The position numbers and the translations under genes were made by a program. A stretch of 64,000 nucleotides of DNA from Platycnemis pennipes (lineage: Eukaryota; Arthropoda; Insecta; Odonata; Platycnemididae), in the NCBI GenBank assembly GCA_933228895.1, contig OW121848.1:94135470-94199469 (forward strand), read 5' to 3'. Below the pieces are notes generated by a model. It did not search any database and was not told where the DNA came from. It saw nothing but the letters and a program-made list of their open reading frames with translations. Below, piece by piece: positions 1 to 11,000 of this stretch. Within the stretch, counting starts at the first letter, position 1. Each line of letters opens with the position of its first letter.

Positions 1-1257
1 AAAATCCACATTTTAGAAGGTCCATGTGATGTAAAACTGAAGTTAATTTTTTTTCAAAAGTATATATTAAATTATAACAACCCGCCAAAAATTAATAAAA
101 ATCTACAAAATCTGGAATGCGCGATTTTTACGAAATATTTCAATGTTTGTTTCCCAGCTATTGGGATATCATAAGGAATAAGACAATTTTTAGAATAGAC
201 ATTTATAGTATTATTCTTCTAGATATTAAATAGATAAATTTTTTGCAGTCAATTCTTTTATTTAATAACTTTTTAATTTTTTCAAAATATCACTGTTTTT
301 TGATCATTATTTACCTGTTGCTAGGATAAAAGTACTGATCGCTGCTTGCCGCTCCTGAGATATAAACACCAGAAGTTAGATTGAAGTCTATATTATCAGA
401 CGGAAAAGAAATATCTTGCACCAACTTGCACCCCTTCTTCTTTTTCGTGGTAAAGCAAAATGATGTCGGGCGGGTTTCGCGCCCCTTGACGCGCCACACA
501 GGTCGTAGGCACTCGGGAACTTAGCGTTAAATGCGTAGCAGTCTGTTTGAGAGGCTGGATTTTCCCTAACATTTGAAAATACTGTAATTACCACTTATTC
601 TTTGCGCTGCTGTCATGGCATGTACCCTGCTTTTATCTTGGGTGTAATCCCGCACACTTCCCGACTTCCATGGAATTACACGCTGCAGGAGCCGATGCAG
701 CAGCGAAGGTTGTGAAAGAGGTGACTACTACAACTCCAATAAGAGGAAAGCGAATGCTTACTAAATAGAGGGCTAAAGACACCAAAAAGAGCTCTCGGAA
801 TAGGAAGCTGTTTCTCTGATTGTGACGGCGCAATTGACGACGAGTCAATATCTCCTCATTCGTGAAACTGCGAAGTTTCGTGGGCACGATATATCCACAC
901 GATACAAATTATAGAAGGGTAAAAGTAGCAAAAAAGGTGGCTTATCCGGAAGGGATAATCATTTCAGAAGAAAATTGTGAAGTATAATTACAGTCTCTGC
1001 TTTATCATACAGCTGTTATTTCTTGCATTGAAGGATCAGGCAAGGAAATTTTCGCTTCAAGGTGTAAACTGATATGTAAGTGGGGTTTCGAAGGAAGCTC
1101 TGGCCACTCTCGCTACAAGCAAATGTGGCAGAAATCAGATTTGAAAGATGACAGCTTGTTGCTCACAAAAATGAGTAATCAACTATCCTAATTATGTGTC
1201 ATGTAAAATCCTTTTCTAGGAATTTCGGAGGAACTCATTACCCGCTTCTAAATAATT

Positions 1258-1905
1258 TTGAGAGCGGTATCTACTTGGTTTCAAATAAATGATGCAGTGT
1301 TCTCAAAGTATTGTCTTAACACAGCTAAACTATATTTGAACCTTTATCCATGGTATTTTATGCCACCGAATATCCATAAAGTTGTGATACATGGACCGGG
1401 AATTGTGAAAAATGCCATTCTTCCGATTGGGCAGATTTCCGATGAGGGGCCTTTGGAAGCCCGGCACAAAGATACTTACTTACTTACTTGAGTTTTATTT
1501 TACCTGGGCGGGATAGGACATTGCCGTCCTCTCCACCCCCCGCCCAGGGCATAAAAGATACATGTCTTATAACATTATTGGTTCAAGTAGGTACAGAATA
1601 AAAGTGTATAGTTAAACACATTGTAAAATTAAAAAAAAATAAAAAAGTACAAAACATTTTGCCTTATACAAATCAAAGATATGAGAAGATATCGAGAAAA
1701 AGACACCAGAAAAGTCTCTAGGTTAGCCACAAACCATGACCTTATCCATAGGCTTCTGCTGGAATCAGGTCCTTATATTTCTTGTCCTTAGGGATTTCCA
1801 CGTAAGGTGACAAAATTACCGGAGGTGGTGAAAAATCTTCTTGTGATAGACGAGAATATCTGGAATATGAATAATCTTCATCCTCTGAGTCAGAATAGGA
1901 GATTT
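1258..1905 (+). pseudogene. Transposon-derived ORF fragment split by a retroposon insertion
   Basis: An open frame ends with YPWYFMPPNIHKVVIHGPGI and KNAILPIGQI...EARHKD. It breaks off near 1472, where about 210 bp of foreign sequence begins, and resumes near 1685 with RYREKDTRKVSRLATNHDL and LESGPYISCP. The HKVxxHG...LPIGQ...EARxKD pattern recurs in arthropod mobile-element proteins; I cannot name the family. The frame is decayed and has later stops. Confidence 0.5.
1472..1682 (-). mobile_element. Retroposon 3' end with (AAGT)n tail, nested in the fragment above
   Basis: The insert is flanked by AAAGAT on both sides, a likely target-site duplication. Read on the minus strand it ends in a GGCGGGGGGTGGAGAGGACG segment, then AAAATAAAACTCAAGTAAGTAAGTA. 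A short tandem tail like this is typical of non-LTR retrotransposons or SINEs. Confidence 0.55.
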
Positions 1906-3244
1906 AATGGCTTACCATTGTTTCTAAGCAATGAACAATAAAAATTATTTGTTAATAACATTTTTCTTAATTATTACGCTTTAATGATCAAAATTTCATG
2001 TGTAAAGAACCCATAGCAATTTTTAATCTTAAGTTATTTTATTTTCAGTTATTTTTTAGCTTGAATGTTATTATCAATCAGAGGAATTTTTTCATTCCGT
2101 TGATATACCCGCATCATAATTTCGCCTTGCCCCTGGATTGTATATATCCCGCATCACTTTCGCCAATTTTAGCTGTGATTGCCCTCCTATACAATATTAT
2201 GTTCTAGGTCACCCAAAATAAGTTTCCTTGCATCTTTAAATTAGATGTTCTGTGTTAGGTTACATTAATTTATCAATAATTATGATTACAGAGATTTTTG
2301 GCCAGTTATTTTCAAATTCAGCCCACTGTGCGTCGGCCTTATACATCTTAAATGCGAAAAAAGTCGATATTTTCAAGATTATTACGACCCAGTCGCAATA
2401 TGGTATTCTGAATGGCAGATAGCGACCGGCCGGGTCGTAATATTATTCCCCGATCCTGAAGACCGGGCAAACTGGATAGCGCTACGTAAATCAGTACGCT
2501 GAATTACTTTCAAATGTTTCTAATGTTTACTTCGAGTAGTATCGGGTATATGTTCGACGTTTGTTCACTAATGGAATTGACTGGACGTCTGCATTTCAAG
2601 TTTCGGCAATTTTAATGCATATGTAGAAGCCCGGGGTAGGCTACGATTAGAGAAAGTGTAACATATATGTGTTTGTTATTGTGGAATCAGTGGACCATTG
2701 TGTTACTATTGACTTCGTTGTCGTTGGTGGTGCCCGTTTTAGTTTCTGTGGTTGTTGTATCGGAAAATGTCAGACATTTTCACTTAATTTGGTAAGCATT
2801 AAATCTTGTCAAGATATACTGGAAAGTGTTAGTTATAAACTTACCGCAGACCCACGGACTTCCGTCCCATGACCCTCTGTAAACCTACTACGATTTATAA
2901 ATTTTATAAACGGGAATAATAACAGAAGGATAGCCTGAATCATTTGAAGTGATGGAGGAGAGATTTATTAACCATTTCCGTGTGTCGAAGGAAGTGACAA
3001 TGTTTGTAGTAAACTAGATTAAAACTTGCGGCGAGAGAAATCCTGGCTTGATGATGCGTAAATACTCATTAAAAGAACATAAAAGTAGACGGGGAAAGTG
3101 TAATTTGCCATATAGCTTATTGCAAAGGCAGTTTATTAATGTGAACGTATTTACAGTTTATAGTACCTTTGATTAGTTATTTACTTGCCCGATGAAAAGC
3201 AATAAATCTCCTGCCGACAATAATCCTTTCCATTTTATTGTTTA

Positions 3245-5142
3245 CTAGCGGAAGCTACCCGTTGAAATTCAACGGGAGTGAAAAACATTGAACTTATTTT
3301 GTAAGAAAACCATTGTCTGAAGAATAATGTTAGCGCGGTCATTTGAGGAGTTGGTGACCTATGTTGTACATAGTGGTCGTTGTAGTAGACACGCTGACAG
3401 TTTTCCAGGTGCACGGAGAGATGAGTGACTGTTGGTTCTCTTTCATGCACGGAAAATCCAAAAATGGCCCACGCAAACTCATCACCACGTAAGATAGATT
3501 TCCATCTCGTATTTTCGGTTCTCTTAGCCGTATCTTGAGAGAATTAACAGCTTGCTCGCTACCCTTGTGTGTATACATTAGCATTCAATGACTTAATTAA
3601 GATAGGTTAAGATACGTTTCTCATTCCAATATTTTTGAAAGAGTTCCAGGTAATTTTCAAGAACTGTTGCCTCCTTACCCTCCTATCGTGAAGAATAGCC
3701 TGTCGTTCATCTTCAGTTTGGGTTTGACGTTGAGCAGCATGCCTCTCCGCGTCGACTGCAATTCTCGCCTGTCGCTCATCAGGATCTTTCAAAAGACGAT
3801 GCGAAACGTGTCTTACAGCATCCCGCTCCCTTCGCGTGCGCCGCACATCAGTATCTTCCATGTGGCGTTGGGAAGCGTGTCTTGCAGCATCCTGCTCCCT
3901 TCGCGCGTGCCGCTCTTCAGGAGTTTCATTAGATCGTTGCTGGGCATGTCTTTGAGCATCCAAATGCAATCTATTTCGTTTTTCCTGCGAGGGCTCATTT
4001 TCTCGCAAAGAAGACATTCCTCTTGCTTTAGATGATTTTTCCGAAAGGTTGCTCTTTTTTTCTTTTAGGCATTTTGATGGCGATATCTTTATCTATAAGT
4101 CCAAGGAGGAGAAAAACAGGGGCGATTGGGAGCCTTCAATAGGCAACTTCATTTTGATCAAATGTAATTTAACTACACTTTAACACTTTTAAGCATATAA
4201 AAATAACTCGTAACGTTTATGATACAGGAATATGTCAAAAGAACAGTTCCCAAACGTAATTAGAGGCAGACGCTTCCACTACGAGTAATACTATGAAGTA
4301 TTAAACGATAATAAACAACGCTGTTTTTATGGTAGCAACGGAGCAACCCTAATCTGCCGACTCAAATCACGTTTAGGTGCACTTACCAAACGGTCATGCA
4401 GCGAGAGCAAAAAGTACCTCTATACATATTCTATGTGGCCCGTCTCCCGTACTGGGAAGAAAATTTTTTTACGGTTGCTAACATTACCCGAGAAACCTCA
4501 CGAGGCGGTGACCGTTATTCGTTTCTCTTTTTTAACTTCTTTTTCAAACCTTAAGAAACATCAAATATGGGACCCTTAGGACTCTGGGCCCCTCTAATAT
4601 AGAATTATTTCTACGTGTTATCATGGTCCTGCAGAAAACCGTGATATTTAAATGCTAGAGGCTTGAATGTCCTTTGAAAATCAACGGACATTCACACCGA
4701 TCTCTGGTTGTGAAGGAAATATGCTATTGTTGATTTCAGCGAAAAATGTGAGATTTTTCAGCTAAAAATATGATTTCAAGACAAATAATAAGCGTAATAG
4801 AAATTCGATTGAAAGAATTAGAAACTTCATTTATTCAGCCATCCGATAAAAAAAATTCCAGCCCTCTGTCTTGAATGGAAGTGCTTTAAATAAACAAAAA
4901 ATGAGACCACTGCACCGAGCTCAATGCCAGGCACAACCAGAATCCATCTAAGGGCCCATTCAGGGGATTTTGGGGACCCTGAGTGTGTTTTAACATAGCC
5001 TATGTTCTGCCCAGACACATTTCCTATCTACATACCAAATTTCAGCTCAATCCGTCTGGTAGTTTTTGCGTGATTGAGCAACAGACAGACGACAGACAGA
5101 CAGACAGACAGACACCATTACATTTTTATATATTAGTATGGA
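3245..5142 (-). mobile_element. Helitron, non-autonomous, complete ends
   Basis: Read on the minus strand, the element starts TCCATACTAATATATAAAAA followed by a CTGT microsatellite, a usual insect Helitron 5' end. It finishes with the hairpin CCCGTTGAATTTCAACGGG, nine bases, then CTAG. The flanks are A and T, so the insertion is precisely between A and T as Helitrons do, with no target-site duplication. No Rep/helicase ORF survives; only a short Arg-rich repeat ORF remains inside. Confidence 0.75.
3607..4017 (-). CDS. Arg-rich four-repeat ORF inside the Helitron
   Basis: A 136-codon open frame with four degenerate repeats of about 23 residues, with units such as NETPEERHARREQDAARHAS and LLKDPDERQARIAVDAERH. 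The composition is extremely rich in Arg, Gln, His and Glu and it would be helical. Similar TPEERxARR repeats precede the helicase part in Helitron and other mobile-element proteins, so it is probably the remaining N-terminal piece of the autonomous protein. No catalytic motif is present. It could still be expressed, but nothing shows this. Confidence 0.5.
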   Translation of the reverse strand: MSSLRENEPSQEKRNRLHLDAQRHAQQRSNETPEERHARREQDAARHASQRHMEDTDVRRTRRERDAVRHVSHRLLKDPDERQARIAVDAERHAAQRQTQTEDERQAILHDRRVRRQQFLKITWNSFKNIGMRNVS

Positions 5143-6778
5143 TTTACAACGTCTCCATGGGGGCGTTCTTAATTGTAATTCGTATATTAATAACTACGGT
5201 TACCCTTGAGTGTAAGCGATTTTTATTTCACTTAAATTGTAAAAAAATTTGTGATTTCATGAAAATATCAGTTCAGAAACGACATTGCTAAACGTGAGCA
5301 GCTGTCGGTAGGCAATGTGTGTCACTTAATAATCCTGAAGGGTACATAAACCATAAGCATTTCCATTCTATTAATGTGCAAATTGTGTAGTTATGAAACT
5401 ATTTATCTTTTATGATGACAAATACTGTTTTCGTACGAGTACCCTATTCTCCGTTGCAAAACATATTTATTGTTTATCAATACCATTCACTGTCTCTGAA
5501 TAAAGTAATAAATATAAGTTCAACTGCTTAAGATTTGTGATTATCGGATGAATATAATGAATGTGATTGCTTACCCGGGAGCGGAGCATTACCAATTCAT
5601 CATTTATAAACTCTTATTTTATACCTATTAATAAACACCACGTGAGTATTGATAATTAATACATTTTGACCGTATGACTTACTCTCTGGCATGCTTTTTA
5701 ACGTAAAATAGCCATGACAAGTTCATATTTCGTATTTATAGCTAAAAGGATTTTAATAAACTACAGGCGCAAATACTTTTAAGACGAGTTTGGCAGTTTT
5801 ATATGCAAATGTAAGCAGGAGAGTTACTTAACCCGGGAGAACTCGCATAGCGGAAACAACGCGGGGACTCGCACGCGGTCTTTTCGACCACGCATATTTT
5901 ATTGATTGTAACATCTGCTGGCTGGATTATTTAGCGTAGACAATAGTATAAAAACAATCTGAAGTTATTGCTTGTATTCTAATATAATGAAACGCACCTT
6001 TCTACTAGTATTTTTAGTGTATTTATACATGGTTTTACCATAATGTAAATTAAAACAGTTTGAGTTACTGCTATCACAATTTTAATGGTAATCTTGCATT
6101 AAGTTAACCATGTTTGATCGAAAGATACATTAATCTGGATGAATACGCGAATTTTCCAAGCAGGGAAATAAATTATGCATGCATAATTTAATACATTAAT
6201 ATCAGCTGTTTGCTGGCTATTGTGAGAGGCGTAAAGTTGGCCGTAAATCTGTTCCATAAGAAGGTAAACAGGATTGGCATTGGCTGCCGGAATTTTTGTT
6301 TTCTGATCCTTATAGTTCTCATACCGGAAGGAGCGGGTACAATTATTACGGATCAGAACTGGGTAATTTATTACCCACCTCGATTGAGAATAGTAGATCG
6401 GGCTATAATGACACGTGGAATATCGCGGCCTTATAATTGCGAACCCGATTCAGAATAGCAGCCCAAATGTGCATACGGTAACAGGGGAGATGAGGACTTA
6501 ATTCTTCAAGCACCTACCAATGTTGATTGAATTCTGGTAATGACGCCTGAAAATGCTTTGGTTGAGGTAGTTCTTATTACAAATAATGTACAGCAGAATA
6601 TTATTCCCCTGGTCTGTAGATCATCTTTTAAGTTGGTCGGAGGATCTGGCTTGTCTCGAGGCTTTTAAAATTAAGGTGTAATAAAAAGTCCAGGGCGCAC
6701 GGCATTTCATTATAGGCAGCCGAAGAAAAGTAGGCGGAGGGAAGGTGTAAAAGAAGCTTCAATATCGTTGCGAAAAGT

Positions 6779-6784
6779 TTTATT
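6779..6784 (-). terminator. Candidate poly(A) signal for the CUB gene
   Basis: AATAAA on the minus strand, about 450 nt beyond the stop codon. A weaker TATAAA variant lies nearer, around 7117. Which is used cannot be told from sequence. Confidence 0.3.
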
Positions 6785-7234
6785 ATTTACTGTACAAATA
6801 TGCCACATGGATGGTTAATTTATATGATATGTATGATGATATTAGTATAAATAATTGATGAAATGACGCATTACAAATTTTAAGTTATTTGGGACATTTT
6901 ACTGGAGTCAAAATTTAACTATTCTCTCATCACAAACATAAAACGTAACCTTTGTCGAAGGAATGTCATCTATGGCACAGTTGCAGGCATACACTTAGTA
7001 GAATTTTACTTTCAATGTGTTCTAATTCTCTAAGAACAAACACATTGTGATACAAATTGCTAGATTTGGATCAAGGTTTTAAATATCTATATATTAAACT
7101 TAACCAACAATGATTTTATACTTAGCCAAGATAGTTAGGCTATCTTGCAGTTCGACATCTTGGGCAATTGAAAATCATAGAAGGCATTAATAAATAAGGT
7201 CACATATTAGCGTGAGCGTCCCCTGGGGCATCAT

Positions 7235-7380
7235 TTATCCAATAAATCCAGGAGAAACACCGTAGCATCCTGTACCACTTTGGCTGTATTTGATTTGGAA
7301 CCCAATTTCCTCTCCAAAATTAACGTTATCAGCGAGCGAATCTGTTCTAAAGAATACGTACATTGGCCCAGGTGCATTTG
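7235..7380 (-). CDS. CUB gene exon 7 (C terminus and stop)
   Basis: A TCTTTTTCAG acceptor opens the exon, which encodes NAPGPMYVFFRTDSLAD, then GFQIKYSQSGTGCYG and stops at TAA (7237-7235). The NAPGPMYVFFRTD and GFQIKYSQ stretches are the standard last beta strands of this CUB family. The split codon T|CA gives Ser across the junction. Confidence 0.9.
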
Positions 7381-8035
7381 CTGAAAAAGAAGAATATTTC
7401 ACTTGTCAGTTTTCCATATCAAATGAATCATTCTTAACGGTAGGACTAAAATTATAAATTGAAAAAAAGTAGTTTGTAGTTTAGAGTAGTTTGTAAATAG
7501 AGCAGTTTGACTCTCACAGCGGAGTCATATTGAGTGTTCTCAATTCTGAAGTTAAATAGAATGAGGACTAGGAATAATACTCGTTATTGAAACAAGAGAC
7601 GTCAGAATTACACCCTTATATGGCCCCGATAAATTTCGCCATTTAAATACGAGCCGTTGCAATGATATTGTGTGGTAGTTAGAATTTGCATTGTGGATAT
7701 TTTATATACTTGGACTGATAAGAGCCCATCGGATGCACCGTGGTCTCTCGCTTTAGATATTTCAACGCACAAAATTCGCTTTACCCGGTATTAGAAGAAC
7801 AATCGGCCACTTCATAACACTTGATGGCCTGTTGAAGACAAGTGGATGGGAAGAACGGAAAAGGAATGCCTCGTATGACATATATGTAGACAAGTGATGA
7901 AGTTTGTGAAAGAGAAGAAATACGTAAATATGATGAGATTAGCTGATAGAAGATTTCAGAGGAGAGTTATGTCAAACTGATGTAAAGATTGCTGACTAAT
8001 GATGACGATGATGATGAGGAGAAAATGAATATTCA
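7235..8035. other. Last intron of the CUB gene with an RTE-like 3' remnant
   Basis: Around 7860-8030 on the plus strand is a decayed stretch readable as EKKYVNMMRLADRRFQRRVM followed by an ATGATGATG tail, like the C terminus and short-repeat tail of RTE-clade LINEs. The rest of the intron (7381-8203) shows nothing. Confidence 0.35.
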
Positions 8036-11000
8036 GATGGATAAATATGACTGGACGCAATTTAAGCTACAATGAGCAAAATCGACGGGTGAATTCTCCG
8101 GAGCAATATTCAGGAAGTGCGGAGCTTAGCGACGTCCCCTATCTTCGCACTCCATCACATAAATTATTGTACAGGAACGTTTTGCGCTCCATATTCTACT
8201 CACATGAGACAGGTCTATTCTTGAGGTAGTCACCGCAGTAAAGGGAAGCGTCAACTCCGGTTTCAGGGTGGCCATCCGGAATGAACAAGTAGTCCTGGGA
8301 GTTCGGCTGTGTAAGGTCTGTTGTCGGCAGGTTACAGCCATCAGTTCCATACGGGGTTTCCAAATTATTTGCAGCCAGTTGAAAACCAGTGGGATCATAC
8401 CGGATGCTGCAGACGCCATCGTATCTCTTGAAGCAGATGGCGTAATTCAGGAGACCCTGATAGTGGCCAGCGCCATTGTTGTAATTGAAGCTCTCGAATT
8501 GGCCAGTACGGTCAGGGTAATACTGCAAGCAGCCCGCTGGTGCTGAAGAGTAAAACATAAATCTATGGATGTTTAAAGGAAGAATTTGCATTGCAGGACG
8601 ATTTTTTAGTTACATCGTGAAAGAAATGCAGTATAATGGCCATAAATATGACGTTTTAGTGTCGTTGACTGTCTCCCGCGAACAGTAAGGATTTCTCTTC
8701 GACAATGATACATTTAAGAATGTTACGCAGAGGATAAAGAGTACTTCTCAAGGCTTAACCGTATTATAATGGCACGGAGTGTAGTATCATCACAATTGTC
8801 GGCAGGAAGCATATTTAACACATTGCAACAGCATAGCTTTCACGTTTATTTTCCATGAAAGCCCGCTATTTTCTTCTCGCGTTATCCAAACACGGGGACA
8901 TTGTTTTTTTTAAATATCGACCTTATTTGGCGAAGAACAAGTTTTGCCTTCCATTGCATCATCTCACGTCTAAGAACACTATTAAACACTCCATAAAAAC
9001 TAAGACTAATTGATGTCCATGAACGTGATCATTTTCATTCATTTTAGTTTTGATTGCAGGAAAAAGTACAATGAAAAAGTCTGGCCACGTCATTTTCGAT
9101 AGTCGGGCTGGACGTATGGATGTTTGCGTTCACTACTGTCGTAGAAAAAAGTATAGAAAACTCTAGTTTAGGCGTATATAAAAAGGCTATTTAGATTCCT
9201 ACATAGCAATTAATTATGCCAAAATTATGCATATTTTATTTTACGATTTACAATATAAAGTTAACTTTTCATTTTGTGTCGCTGTAACGTACTAGTGAGT
9301 TAAGGAAGAAATTTCCGGTTTTATCCTACTTCCAATGGAAATTTAATTAAAAAATACAACCTTAATAGTATTAATCTAACCATTTCTAATGTATTATACC
9401 AATTAGAAGATTTTATTTTGTATCCAAAGTTGTACAATACTCTGATTTTTTAAAAGGCTTTGTAAATCTTGTAAAATACCTTTTTCTCTGTAATTTATGG
9501 TCACAGCAGCACAACATTTGGCTTTTAATGCAGGTCATGAGATTGGTAGATTGAACGTTAAAATTCCCGTTGGAAACATGGGAAGACGTGACCAGAATTA
9601 TTAGTTGGGGAAACATCAAATCCCACACTGACAGTAGTGGGTATTGGCCCGGAATGCCAAAGTTTCTTCACCTGGTTTAGAAGACCTGGTAATGTTCAAA
9701 GAACTATGTACCTAATAGTTAGGATTCACTGAAAACTCTTCTATGCTAAGGCTGTAAATCCATCCCGGTCATTAATCATGGGAAGCCCGTAGGTACATTA
9801 TAACCCTCACCAACCCTAGCCACTATTTCTTTAGAACGAGTGGGCATTTCCCATAATGCTCATCTCGTCCACCGCATTCACTCATGACTTTCTGTATGTA
9901 CCTATCCCTTCCTCTCGACATAACTCGTCTACATCTACGTAATACTCTGCGGGCCACTGCGAGGGTGAATGCCTGGGGGAAATAAGGGAGAAAAGTAAGG
10001 GGGAATAAAAAGGTAAAAATAATTATATTCTTCAAGTAAGAAACAGCTCCTTTAGATGGGGCTGATGTGGTGGCTATGGTAATATTTTCACATTCCGAGG
10101 TTCCGTTTTAGAATATCATGAGTGACTGTGTTTTCCACAGGACTAGACTGGCATTAGCCTGCCCTTAACGGAAGGGGACTAGGTTTGAGATCTTAACAAT
10201 CCATCCAGCGGATAGTGTGATAAAATTTAGTTGATATTTAAACGACACTTAAATAGAAAACGGTATTCAACAGAAGACCGAGGGAATGGAGGAAGGCAGA
10301 GGAAGTTATACATTGTAGATATCAAGAAAAGGTATGACGCGCTTATGACGAGAAGATGAAAAGAACAGCAGTAAACTTGGGATTGTTGCATCCACGAGTT
10401 GAGGCATTTACAGTACGATGATGGTGATGATGAATCAACTAAAAGATGTCTGCCGTTGCGGCGATTATACATGGAGCCATTGCGGTGGGGAACTAGGCAT
10501 TTATACTGATCTACTGGCGTACTGCCGTTCTTACCACAAAGGTCCTTGGTGTCGGGAGCGCAGCAATCTATCTGCGTGATCCTAATCTTCCACTGTGGAG
10601 ACACAAGTCCGTTGATCTGCGTTCGGTCAGCAAGATGAAATGCAAGTTCCACAGTTGCACTGCCGCTTGTCGCATTCACAGGAACATAAACTGAAATCAA
10701 TAAATAACATTTGTCATAGTGGCACGATAATCACCCTATTCCACAATACTTTTCAATGTATGCTATCGGTACCGGGGTTGATGTTTTAGCCTGTTTTCAT
10801 ACTGGTGGAAATGTAAACTGTCAATAATTTCTATTAGTTAATTATTCAATTGTCAATAATTTGAATTAATTAGTTGTCAAATTTTCAATACCATGATTCA
10901 AATAATGGTTCGTAATGTTCTGCATGTGTCTAATTTATGTTTTTACTTTACTCCTTTAAATAGGACCACTATTACTGCATAGCAAGCGTATTAATCCTCT

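Noticed and set aside
5090..5140. GACA microsatellite as the tail of an RTE LINE
   Set aside because: The TCCATACTAATATATAAAAA start, the paired 3' hairpin and the A/T flanks fit a Helitron 5' end better.
10227..10534. C-terminal half of the 157-codon frame downstream of CUB exon 5
   Set aside because: A strong GTAAGA donor and exact phase match to exon 6 show this part is intron; it also holds LINE-like debris.
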